This document shows positions 1-5,538 of a stretch of 7,787 nt of DNA, one piece after another; positions within the stretch are counted from its first letter, which is position 1; the number at the start of each line of letters is the position of its first letter. A program made the position numbers and the translations under genes. Origin of the DNA: JBKPHS01 sp046729975 (lineage in GTDB: Bacteria; Actinomycetota; Thermoleophilia; Solirubrobacterales; Thermoleophilaceae); the NCBI GenBank assembly GCA_046729975.1, contig JBKPHS010000073.1, forward strand, positions 1 through 7,787. Reading direction: 5' to 3'. The notes beneath the pieces were generated by a model. That model was not told the origin of the DNA. It searched no databases and saw only the letters and a list, made by a program, of their open reading frames with translations.

Positions 1-563
1 ACGGCGCCGACGTTCACGCCGACCAGCTCGGCCGCCTGCGGGTTCACCGCGCTCGCCCGGATCGCGCGGCCGAGCCAGGTCCAGTTGAGGACCGCGTAAA
101 GGCTGCTGAGGACGAACAGCGCGACGATGCCGCCGTAGACCTGCGCCTTGGGCAGGAAGATCTGGCCGATCTCGAACGACTCGTTGAAGTAGCTCGGACG
201 CACCGAGTGGGACGTGTTGCCCCAGATGATGCCCATCAGGCCCTCGAGCACCAGCGCGAGCCCGAAGGTCAGCAGGACGGTCGCGGCCGCGGGCGCCTTG
301 CGGATCCGCCTGAGCGTCGTGTTGTAGAGGACCCAGCCGAACGCGAACATCGCCGGCGTGGTGATCAGGATCGCGACGAGCGGATCCATGCCCGTGCCGT
401 CCCACAGAGTCCAGGTCAGGAACGCCGCCAGGATCAGAAAGGCGCCGTGGGCGATGTTGATCACGTTCATCACGCCGAAGATCAGCGTGAGCCCGGAGGC
501 CAGCAGCGCGTACACGCCGCCCACCAGCAGGCCGAGGATCAGTGCTTGGAGGAATTCCGTCAC
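1..563 (-). CDS. livH: Branched-chain amino acid-type ABC transporter permease, LivH family (partial, N-terminal 187 residues)
   Basis: Inner-membrane permease subunit of a hydrophobic amino acid/amide uptake ABC transporter. Translating the minus strand from GTG at 563 gives VTEFLQALILGLLVGGVYAL, followed by a long hydrophobic stretch with the family signature GVMNVINIAHGAF (about residues 31-43). A later GRAIRASAVNPQAAELVGVN segment (about 164-183) is the conserved cytoplasmic region of LivH proteins. Several further hydrophobic segments lie between these. LivH proteins usually have about 290 residues, so about 100 C-terminal residues lie beyond position 1. The start was chosen because VTEFLQ matches usual LivH N-termini. 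The frame stays open for at least 14 codons upstream and no good Shine-Dalgarno is visible, so the start is not certain. It lies 72 bp after the binding-protein gene on the same strand, so the two probably form one operon (binding protein first, then permease). The substrate cannot be read from sequence. Confidence 0.93.
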   Translation of the reverse strand, partial: MTEFLQALILGLLVGGVYALLASGLTLIFGVMNVINIAHGAFLILAAFLTWTLWDGTGMDPLVAILITTPAMFAFGWVLYNTTLRRIRKAPAAATVLLTFGLALVLEGLMGIIWGNTSHSVRPSYFNESFEIGQIFLPKAQVYGGIVALFVLSSLYAVLNWTWLGRAIRASAVNPQAAELVGVNVGA

Positions 564-584
564 GGCGGCGACCCGGAGGCGGTG

Positions 585-622
585 GGTCCGCGGGGAGTCA
601 GCCGGGCCGCTCCCCGCGGGCC
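585..622 (-). promoter_or_regulatory. Intergenic stem-loop between the binding-protein and permease genes
   Basis: CCGCGGGGAG (588-597) pairs perfectly with CTCCCCGCGG (610-619), with wobble or extra pairs at both ends and a loop of about 12 nt. It sits between the binding-protein stop (636) and the permease start (563). No U-run follows on the minus strand, so it does not look like a full intrinsic terminator. Such hairpins after a binding-protein gene often protect the upstream mRNA or reduce read-through, giving more binding protein than permease. That role is inferred. Confidence 0.55.
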
Positions 623-635
623 TCTACCGCTCTGT

Positions 636-1880
636 CTAGCTACCTCTACCCGGATCCCAGCGAGGCAGGATCTCCTTGGAGGTCGCCACCTCAGTCGGCA
701 GCACTATCTCCGGCACGCCGTTCTGCCACTGGCCGACCAGGAACTCGCCCTGCGGCCTGCCCTGGTCGTCCCACTCCAGCGGACCGAGGATGGTGTTCAC
801 CTTGTTCTGGCGCAGCCAGTCGGCGAGCTCGATCTGCTTCTGGCGCTCGATCGTCCCGACGGCCTTGACCGACGCCTGCATCACCTCGGCCGTGGCGTAG
901 GCGTCCGCGGCGTCCTCCGGGACCTCGGTGCCGCCGAACATCTCCTGGTACTTCTTCACGAACTCGGCGTTGCCCGGCGTCTTCGCTTCCTTGCTGTGGC
1001 TGACCGCGTAGAAGATGCCCTGGGTCGTGCCCTTCCCGATGGCCTTCGAGTACTGGTCGCCAAACGACGGGGCCGAGGTCTGGTACAGCATCGGGGGCGT
1101 GTAGTTCGCCTTCTCGAGCGCGCGCACCATCCCGACGCCGTCCTCGAACGTCGCGCCGTTCACAACCAGGTCGGCGCCCGTGGCCTTGATCGCGCTGGCG
1201 ATCGCGTCGAGGTTCGGGTTGTCGATCGTGTAGGTCTTGCGGTAGACGGTCTTGATGCCCGCCGGCTTGAGGATCTTCTCGATCCCCTCTGAGGTTGGCT
1301 GGGCGAACGGGTCATCGAGCGTGGGGTACGCCGCCGTCTTCGGGCGCTGGTCGTCGGGCACCTCCGTCGTCAGCCACTTGGCCCAGGTGTCGCCCTGCTT
1401 GTCGGCTGTTGCCTGCTGCGCGAAGAACAGGTACTTGAAGCCGCGGTCGAAGATCTCGGGCGCACCGCCCGCCGGCTCGACGTAGAGCATCTTGTTGCGC
1501 TCCGCCACCGCCGACGCCGGCAGGTTCAGGAGCGAGGAGAAGGTGCCGAGCAGCAGGTCGACCTTGTCGCGGGCGATCAGCGCGTTGTAGTCCGAGACGA
1601 CCGTGTTCTGGTTGCTCTGGTCGTCCTTGATGACCATCTTGACCTTGCGACCGTCGATCAGGCCGCCCTTCTCGTTGGTCAGCGCCTCCCACACCTGATA
1701 GCCCTGCCTCGCGGCCTTGCCCGGCTCGGAGAACTCGCCGGTGAGCGGGAGCGACGCGCCGATCTTGATCGTCGGACCACCTCCGCCTCCGCCGCCGTCG
1801 TCGTCGTCCTCGCCGCAACCCGCCGCGACCAGCGCGGCGAGAACGAGCGCGACGAGGGCCAGCCACCGTACTTTCAGCAT
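636..1880 (-). CDS. ABC transporter substrate-binding lipoprotein, LivJ-like (Peripla_BP_6)
   Basis: A 414-residue extracytoplasmic solute receptor for the LivH-type permease downstream. The N-terminus is a lipoprotein signal: MLKVRW, then a hydrophobic stretch ending VAAGC, with Cys22 as the lipid-anchored residue. An acidic and poly-glycine linker (EDDDDGGGGGGG) follows. The mature domain opens with IKIGASLPLTGEFSEPG (about 38-54), the typical first strand and ligand loop of the type I periplasmic-binding fold used by LivJ, amide and urea receptors. GTFSSLLNLPASAVAE and VEPAGGAPEIF (about 112-146) are the conserved hinge/ligand region. Length and domain order are normal for the family. The ATG start is supported by a strong GGAGGGAGG (1887-1895) ending 6 nt upstream. 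It has its own promoter with two LacI-type operators about 185-225 bp upstream, so expression is probably repressed by the neighbouring LacI protein. The ligand is unknown; amino acids, amides or small aromatic acids are all possible for this family. Confidence 0.95.
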   Translation of the reverse strand: MLKVRWLALVALVLAALVAAGCGEDDDDGGGGGGGPTIKIGASLPLTGEFSEPGKAARQGYQVWEALTNEKGGLIDGRKVKMVIKDDQSNQNTVVSDYNALIARDKVDLLLGTFSSLLNLPASAVAERNKMLYVEPAGGAPEIFDRGFKYLFFAQQATADKQGDTWAKWLTTEVPDDQRPKTAAYPTLDDPFAQPTSEGIEKILKPAGIKTVYRKTYTIDNPNLDAIASAIKATGADLVVNGATFEDGVGMVRALEKANYTPPMLYQTSAPSFGDQYSKAIGKGTTQGIFYAVSHSKEAKTPGNAEFVKKYQEMFGGTEVPEDAADAYATAEVMQASVKAVGTIERQKQIELADWLRQNKVNTILGPLEWDDQGRPQGEFLVGQWQNGVPEIVLPTEVATSKEILPRWDPGRGS

Positions 1881-1900
1881 CTACGACCTCCCTCCGGTCG

Positions 1901-1931
1901 CGCCTGCGCCGCGTCGGCGCGAACGCAGGCG
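1901..1931 (-). promoter_or_regulatory. Leader stem-loop just upstream of the binding-protein ribosome binding site
   Basis: CGCCTGCG (1901-1908) is the exact reverse complement of CGCAGGCG (1924-1931), giving an 8-bp stem. Inside and overlapping it is an alternative 6-bp hairpin, GCGCCG-CGT-CGGCGC (1906-1920). The two cannot both form fully. The structure ends about 5 nt before the Shine-Dalgarno GGAGGGAGG (1887-1895). The leader from the predicted transcription start to the ATG is about 190 nt, long enough for control at the RNA level. I do not recognise a known riboswitch class. A role in translation or mRNA stability is only a possibility. Confidence 0.35.
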
Positions 1932-2052
1932 GGTTGCGTTGAGTCCCGAGCGGGTGAGTGCCGGCGAGAGATCCACGCCTGATGCTGCAAACTCACGGTC
2001 CGAGCCTCTTCCTCTCCAAAGGATGCGCGAAGAGCGCTTCTCGAGCATGACT

Positions 2053-2064
2053 GCAAACGTTTGC
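2053..2064. promoter_or_regulatory. LacI-family operator, proximal copy in front of the ABC operon
   Basis: GCAAACGTTTGC is a perfect 12-bp palindrome centred on CG, the standard form of LacI/PurR/CcpA-type operators, where the repressor hinge helix opens the central CpG step. It lies just downstream of the predicted transcription start of the binding-protein gene, where a bound repressor would block transcription. The same core recurs at 5988-6001 and nearly at 3262-3275. Confidence 0.75.
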
Positions 2065-2078
2065 TGCAATCGGTTGCA
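2065..2078. promoter_or_regulatory. LacI-family operator, second copy adjoining the first
   Basis: TGCAATCGGTTGCA is a 14-bp CG-centred palindrome with one imperfect pair (T2070/G2073). Its centre is 13 bp from that of the preceding site, and the two sites abut. It overlaps the region from the -10 element to the predicted start of transcription. Two touching sites suggest cooperative or side-by-side repressor binding. Confidence 0.65.
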
Positions 2079-2079
2079 G

Positions 2080-2107
2080 CCTATACCTCGGCGCGTGCGC
2101 CTGTCAA
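2080..2107 (-). promoter_or_regulatory. Sigma70-type promoter of the substrate-binding protein/ABC operon
   Basis: On the minus strand a perfect -35 box TTGACA (2102-2107) is followed after 16 bp by TATAGG (2080-2085), which matches four of six bases of the -10 consensus. The predicted transcription start is near 2072-2074, inside the operator at 2065-2078. The promoter lies between the lacI 3' end and the binding-protein gene, so that operon can be transcribed independently of lacI. Confidence 0.6.
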
Positions 2108-2143
2108 GCGCGTGCGCCTGGGCGCAACGCGGGCTTAATTCCA

Positions 2144-2212
2144 GGTAATCGGTGTTCGGTAGTCAGTAGTCGGGATTTTCCGATTACCGATTACCGACTA
2201 CCGACTACCGAT
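2144..2212. repeat. Heptamer-based inverted repeat, copy 1 (lacI 3' end)
   Basis: The left arm holds TAATCGG, TGTTCGG, TAGTCAG and TAGTCGG (2146-2173). After the short loop GATTTT (2174-2179), the right arm holds CCGATTA twice and CCGACTA twice, then CCGAT (2180-2212). The arms pair over at least 17 positions next to the loop with G-U wobbles and one mismatch. The lacI stop TAA (2191-2193) and the codons for the last residues of LacI lie inside the right arm. The element may end the lacI transcript before the ABC promoter. A second copy is at 4919-4994. Confidence 0.8.
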
Positions 2213-3249
2213 CTGGGCTCCGCGGTGGATTCGCGCACTACGAGCGTTGGCTCGAGCCGCACATGCCGCGGCTCGCTCTCGGGGTCCTCGAGCTGCTCGA
2301 GCATCAGCTCGCCCGCCACCGTCCCGATCTCGTAGTGCGGTATGCGGATCGTCGTGAGCGGGGGCTGGAAGCGCGCCGCGAACGGCATGTCGTTGAATCC
2401 CACGACCGATATCTCATCCGGGCACCGGAGCCCTCGCTCCGCGAAGACGTCGAGGCACCCGAGCGCAAGGAGGTCGTTCGCGCCTGCGATCGCGGTGAAC
2501 TCGCGCCCGCTGTCGAGCAGCTGCGCGCAGAGCCGCGCCCCCTCCGCCTCCGTGAGGACCTCGCTCAGCAGGATCAGGTCCGGATCGGGCTCGAGGCCTG
2601 CCGCCCGCATGGCATCCTTGAAGCCCTCGTGCCGGTCGAGACCGGTCGAGTAGTCGAGCGGCCCGGCGATGTGCGCGATCCGGCGGTGACCGAGCTCGAT
2701 CAGGTGCTCGACACCCATCCGCATCCCCCGACGGTCGTCGGCCGTCGCGGAGCTGACCGGCAGGTCGGGCAGCCAGCGGTTGACGAGCACGAGGTCGAGC
2801 CCGCCCGTGAGCAGCTCGTCGAAGAGATCGTGGTCCCGGCGAGCGGTCGCGGCGATGATGCCGTCCACCTGGCGTGCGCGCATCGCCTGCGTGTCGAGCA
2901 GCTCGCGCTCAGGATCGTTATCGGTGTTCGCGATCAGCGGCGTATAGCCGGCCTGCTCGAGGCGGTCCTCGATTCCGCGCAGGATCGGTGGAAAGAGCGG
3001 GTTGGTGAGGTCCGGGATCAGGACGCCGATCGTGTACGAGCGATTCGTCTTCAGCCCGCGCGCGATCGGGTTGGGGCTATATCCGAGCTCCTCGGCGGCT
3101 GCCAGCACCCGCTGCGCCGTGTCCTCGTTCACGAGCGGGCGGGTCTTGGCATTGAGCGCGCGGGATGCAGTCGCGGGGTGTACGCCGGCGACCCGCGCGA
3201 CGTCCCGGAGGGTCACACGCGAGCCGACTCTCGTGTTCGAAGCGGCCAT
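2191..3249 (-). CDS. LacI-family transcriptional repressor
   Basis: A 352-residue cytoplasmic DNA-binding regulator of normal LacI-family length. The helix-turn-helix is at residues 12-33 (VTLRDVARVAGV, then HPATASRALN). The hinge helix follows, PNPIARGLKTN (59-69), with Leu66 as the likely residue that intercalates into a central CpG. The effector domain starts at YTIGVLIPDLTNPLFPPIL and resembles sugar- or nucleoside-binding repressors; the ligand is not identifiable. CG-centred palindromes in front of itself, the ABC operon and the CMD pair are probably its binding sites, so I infer autoregulation and control of all three. The ATG at 3249 lacks a Shine-Dalgarno; a CATAAT at 3258-3263 on the minus strand would place the transcript start almost at this ATG, so it may be leaderless. 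GTG at 3216 (VTLRDVA) is an alternative start that keeps the whole HTH. The C-terminal tail (VVGSR) is encoded by the inverted repeat. Confidence 0.96.
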   Translation of the reverse strand: MAASNTRVGSRVTLRDVARVAGVHPATASRALNAKTRPLVNEDTAQRVLAAAEELGYSPNPIARGLKTNRSYTIGVLIPDLTNPLFPPILRGIEDRLEQAGYTPLIANTDNDPERELLDTQAMRARQVDGIIAATARRDHDLFDELLTGGLDLVLVNRWLPDLPVSSATADDRRGMRMGVEHLIELGHRRIAHIAGPLDYSTGLDRHEGFKDAMRAAGLEPDPDLILLSEVLTEAEGARLCAQLLDSGREFTAIAGANDLLALGCLDVFAERGLRCPDEISVVGFNDMPFAARFQPPLTTIRIPHYEIGTVAGELMLEQLEDPESEPRHVRLEPTLVVRESTAEPRSVVGSR

Positions 3250-3257
3250 CGAGGAGC

Positions 3258-3263
3258 ATTATG
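3258..3263 (-). promoter_or_regulatory. Possible -10 element of lacI (leaderless transcript)
   Basis: The minus strand reads CATAAT here, 8 bp before the lacI ATG. If used, transcription would start at or next to the ATG. It overlaps the first bases of the operator at 3262-3275, which would give direct autorepression. No clear -35 box is visible, so the call is weak. Confidence 0.3.
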
Positions 3264-4931
3264 CATACGTTTGCAGTCCCCTCGCGAGCGATGACGGAAA
3301 GCGCCCTTCACACGACCGCGGCCGCGACGGCCCCCGACTCGGCCGTTGCGCCGCTGCGGCGGCGGGGCTTCCGCGCGGTCTGGTCGGCGCTCGCGGGCTC
3401 CCAGCTCGTGATCTGGATGAACACGGTCGGGGCCGTGACGGTGATCGCATCGCGGTCCGACTCGGCCACCCTGATCGCGCTGGTGCAGGCCGCGAACAGC
3501 GTGCCGTCGGTCCTGCTGGCGCTGCTCGCCGGCGCCGTGGCGGACATCGTCGACAGACGGCGCATGGCGCTCGCGTCGCAGACATGGATGCTCGCGTCCG
3601 TCAGCGCACTGGCCGCGCTGACGATCGGCGACGTCGTCACCCCCGCGGCCGCGCTCGGCCTGACATTCGCGCTCGGGGCCGGCATGGCCACGACGTTCGT
3701 GATCTACCAGGCGCTCACTCCGGACTTCGTGCCGCGGGAGGAGCTGCCCGCCGCGGTGGCCCTCAACGGCGTGGCGATCAACCTGGCACGGGCCGCGGGC
3801 CCCGCTCTCGCCGGCCTGCTCATCGCCGCCTTGAGCGCCGGCGCGCTGTTCGCGATCGAGGCCGCAATCCTGGTGTTGATCATCGGTGTGGTGCTCGGGC
3901 TTCGGACGCCCGCACGCGAGCGCGCTTCCGGCGAGCGGCTGGCGCCGGCCATGCGCGCGGGCGTGCGCTTCGTGCGCTTCTCGCCGCCGGTCCGGGCCGT
4001 ACTGGTCCGCGGCGGCCTGTTCTCGACCTGCGCGAGCGCGTTGTGGGCTCTCCTGCCCGTGGTCGCGCTGGGGCGCCTCGACCTCGGCTCCCGCGGATTC
4101 GGCCTCCTCATGGCGTGCGTCGGCACGGGAGCGATCGGCGGCGCCGCGCTGCTGCCGCGACTGCGGCGGCGAGTGCCACTCGACCGGCTGATCGCGGGCG
4201 CGAGCCTCGGCCTCGCCGCGGGACTGATCGGCCTCGCCTACATCCCGACGGCCGCTGTGGTCGCGCTGAGCCTGCTCGTGACCGGCGCGTGCTGGCTGAC
4301 CGTGCTCTCGTCCCTCAACACCTCCGCCCAGCGCGTGGCCCCCGGCTGGGTGCGGGCGCGCACGCTCGCGACCTTCCAGCTCGTGATGCAGGGCGGCCTG
4401 GCCGCCGGCAGCGTCGTATTCGGCCTGATCGCCGGCGGCGCCAGCGCGCGGACGGCGCTCGTGATCGCCGCGGCCGGGCTCGCCGCCGGCGTGACCCTCG
4501 CCGGCCGCTGGCCGCTCACGCCAGCGGAGACCGCCGACCTCTCCCCCGCCGGCAGCTGGTCGGACCCGAGCGTCGACCTCGAGCCCGAGCCCGCCGACGG
4601 GCCGGTGCTGGTGACGGTCGAGTACCTGATCGACTCCGCGGACGCGGAGCGGTTCGTGGCGGCGACGCAGGAGCTGGGGCGCGTGCGCCGGCGCGACGGC
4701 GCCTACCGCTGGAACCTCTACGAGGACCTCGAAGCGCCCGGGCGCTATCTCGAGACGTTCTTCGTCGACTCCTGGGAGGAGCACCTCCGCCAGCACGGCC
4801 GCTTCACGGTGGCCGACCTGGAGCTGCAGCAGACGATCCAGGCAATGCACCGCGGCGCTGAGCCGCCGGTGGTCCGGCACCTCCTGTGGGCGCCGGCCGC
4901 GCTGAGGGCCAGAGGCCCGAGTAGTCGGTAG
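3261..4931 (+). CDS. MFS exporter with C-terminal ferredoxin-like/ABM-like domain (MFS_3, transmembrane secretion effector type)
   Basis: A 556-residue polytopic inner-membrane transporter. After a short cytoplasmic N-terminus (LRRRGFRAVWSALAGSQ) come many hydrophobic segments and the MFS loop 2-3 motif A variant GAVADIVDRRRMAL (about 92-105). The central loop (RTPARERASGERL) is followed by a second set of membrane segments. A soluble C-terminal domain runs from about residue 447 to 540 (VLVTVEYLID, RRRDGAYRWNLYED, ETFFVDSWEEHLRQH), the tail found in MFS_3-family proteins and similar to antibiotic-biosynthesis-monooxygenase-fold domains. The family includes enterobactin-exporter-like proteins; the substrate here is unknown, export of a small metabolite being the usual role. 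ATG 3261 was chosen because GAGGAG (3251-3256) precedes it by 4 nt. ATG 3291 (MTESALHT) is an alternative that would leave the operator outside the gene. It diverges from lacI with only 11 bp between ATG codons. Its last codons and stop lie in the second inverted repeat. Confidence 0.92.
   Translation: MHTFAVPSRAMTESALHTTAAATAPDSAVAPLRRRGFRAVWSALAGSQLVIWMNTVGAVTVIASRSDSATLIALVQAANSVPSVLLALLAGAVADIVDRRRMALASQTWMLASVSALAALTIGDVVTPAAALGLTFALGAGMATTFVIYQALTPDFVPREELPAAVALNGVAINLARAAGPALAGLLIAALSAGALFAIEAAILVLIIGVVLGLRTPARERASGERLAPAMRAGVRFVRFSPPVRAVLVRGGLFSTCASALWALLPVVALGRLDLGSRGFGLLMACVGTGAIGGAALLPRLRRRVPLDRLIAGASLGLAAGLIGLAYIPTAAVVALSLLVTGACWLTVLSSLNTSAQRVAPGWVRARTLATFQLVMQGGLAAGSVVFGLIAGGASARTALVIAAAGLAAGVTLAGRWPLTPAETADLSPAGSWSDPSVDLEPEPADGPVLVTVEYLIDSADAERFVAATQELGRVRRRDGAYRWNLYEDLEAPGRYLETFFVDSWEEHLRQHGRFTVADLELQQTIQAMHRGAEPPVVRHLLWAPAALRARGPSSR
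3262..3275. promoter_or_regulatory. LacI-family operator between lacI and the MFS gene
   Basis: TGCATACGTTTGCA is a 14-bp CG-centred palindrome with a single mismatched pair (T3266/T3271). It differs by one base from the window consensus TGCAAACGTTTGCA. It lies in the divergent gap, starting 13 bp upstream of the lacI ATG and overlapping the likely start codon of the exporter, so it could control both genes. Confidence 0.7.
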
Positions 4932-4994
4932 TCGGTAGTCGGTAGTCGGGCTCCGGGCCTTCCCGATTACCGATTACCGATTACCGCTTACCGG
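4919..4994. repeat. Heptamer-based inverted repeat, copy 2 (between convergent gene ends)
   Basis: Four perfect tandem TAGTCGG units (4922-4949) face three perfect CCGATTA units (4963-4983), a CCGCTTA variant and CCGG, across a loop of about 11 nt (4951-4961). In plus-strand RNA the arms pair almost fully with one G-U wobble per unit; in minus-strand RNA the same positions become A-C mismatches. The exporter stop TAG (4929-4931) and the CMD stop TAA (4981-4983) both lie inside it, so it probably ends the exporter transcript and perhaps the opposing one. It belongs to the same family as 2144-2212. Confidence 0.85.
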
Positions 4995-5529
4995 CCAGTA
5001 CCTCGCCGTGGCCAATCCCTAACGTCTTGATCCAGCTCTGCTGCCCGAACGTGAGCGCAACGAAGTAGCCGAGCTCGACGATCTCGTCGTCCGAGAAGTG
5101 CTCGCGCAGGCGCGCCCAGACCGAGTCGTCGGCTCCGCTCGGCGTCCACACGAGCTGGCTCGCGTACGAGAGAGCGGCCCTCTGGCGCTCGTCGAAGCGA
5201 TCCGAGCGCTCGAACTCGAGCAGGTCGTCGAATTCCCTTTCGGTTAGCCCTTGCTCTCCGCCCCGGAGAGACCGTTGAGAGCCTCAGTAGTGGCAGTCGA
5301 TGGTCTTCGAGACGTAGACCCGGCAAAGCTCCTTGATCGAGTGGTCCGTCACGCCGTTCCGGAACGCGACGTCCCAGTTCCTCGAGAAGGAGCGCAACGT
5401 GTTCGGCGCGTGCGCTCGGATCGCCTGGCTCTCCGGTCGGGGCGTGCCGTAGCGCGCGGCGTGCTCCAGGTATCCCCGCAGCTCCGGGTCCTCGAGCTGC
5501 TCGACGGGGTAGTACGGAATGCGTGGCAT
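4981..5529 (-). CDS. CMD/AhpD-like protein, candidate selenoprotein (in-frame TGA at codon 82, CxxU motif)
   Basis: A probable 182-residue thiol/selenol redox protein of the carboxymuconolactone decarboxylase/AhpD superfamily (alkylhydroperoxidase-like, cytoplasmic). The ATG at 5529 has a very strong AAGGAGG (5533-5539) that overlaps the upstream gene's stop. Residues 1-81 run from MPRIPYYPVEQLED to KTIDCHY. The next codon is TGA (5284-5286), and the same frame continues without further stops for 100 codons: GSQRSLRGGEQGLTE, FERSDRFDERQRAAL, then VELGYFVALTFGQQSW, ending at TAA. CMD proteins carry a CxxC at this point, followed by GSQRS-like residues, so TGA replaces exactly the second catalytic cysteine (C79-H80-Y81-U82). 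A hairpin with a G loop follows at bacterial SECIS spacing. The C-terminal half aligns with the intact paralogue at 5539-5970, so it is not noncoding. The alternative is a TGC-to-TGA nonsense mutation or sequencing error. No selA/B/C/D genes are in the window, so Sec capability is untested. Confidence 0.75.
5254..5270 (-). promoter_or_regulatory. Candidate bacterial SECIS element downstream of the in-frame TGA
   Basis: The mRNA reads CUCUCCG-GGG-CGGAGAG: a perfect 7-bp stem with a GGG loop, or 6 bp with a GGGGC loop. The stem starts 13 nt after the UGA and the loop is 19-20 nt after it. Known bacterial SECIS elements have an apical loop with a G in the first two positions, about 16-37 nt after UGA. 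A competing stem exists: GCUCUC right after the UGA (5277-5282) can pair with GAGAGC (5253-5258). The hairpin is directly visible; its role in binding SelB is inferred. Confidence 0.6.
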
Positions 5530-5538
5530 GGTCCTCCT

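Noticed and set aside
585..622. Calling the hairpin after the binding-protein gene a terminator
   Set aside because: No U-run follows it and the permease gene starts just beyond, so it is listed as a processing/attenuation structure instead.
207..1292. Plus-strand 361-codon frame opposite livH and the binding protein
   Set aside because: Antisense shadow: its product is His/Arg/Asp-rich with no domain, and both minus-strand genes there are clear family members.
1881..2069. Possible 62-codon leader peptide upstream of the binding protein
   Set aside because: It starts in the operator, near the predicted transcript start, has no ribosome site and a composition like random GC-rich translation; not supported as a gene.
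3213..4880. Minus-strand 555-codon frame opposite the exporter
   Set aside because: Antisense shadow of the MFS gene; low-complexity Arg/Gly/Glu/His composition and no membrane or domain pattern.
5284..5529. Treating the first 81 codons as a complete small protein ending at the TGA
   Set aside because: The same frame continues with clear family homology for 100 codons and the TGA falls on the CxxC cysteine, so a single gene with Sec is the better reading; a pseudogene remains the fallback.
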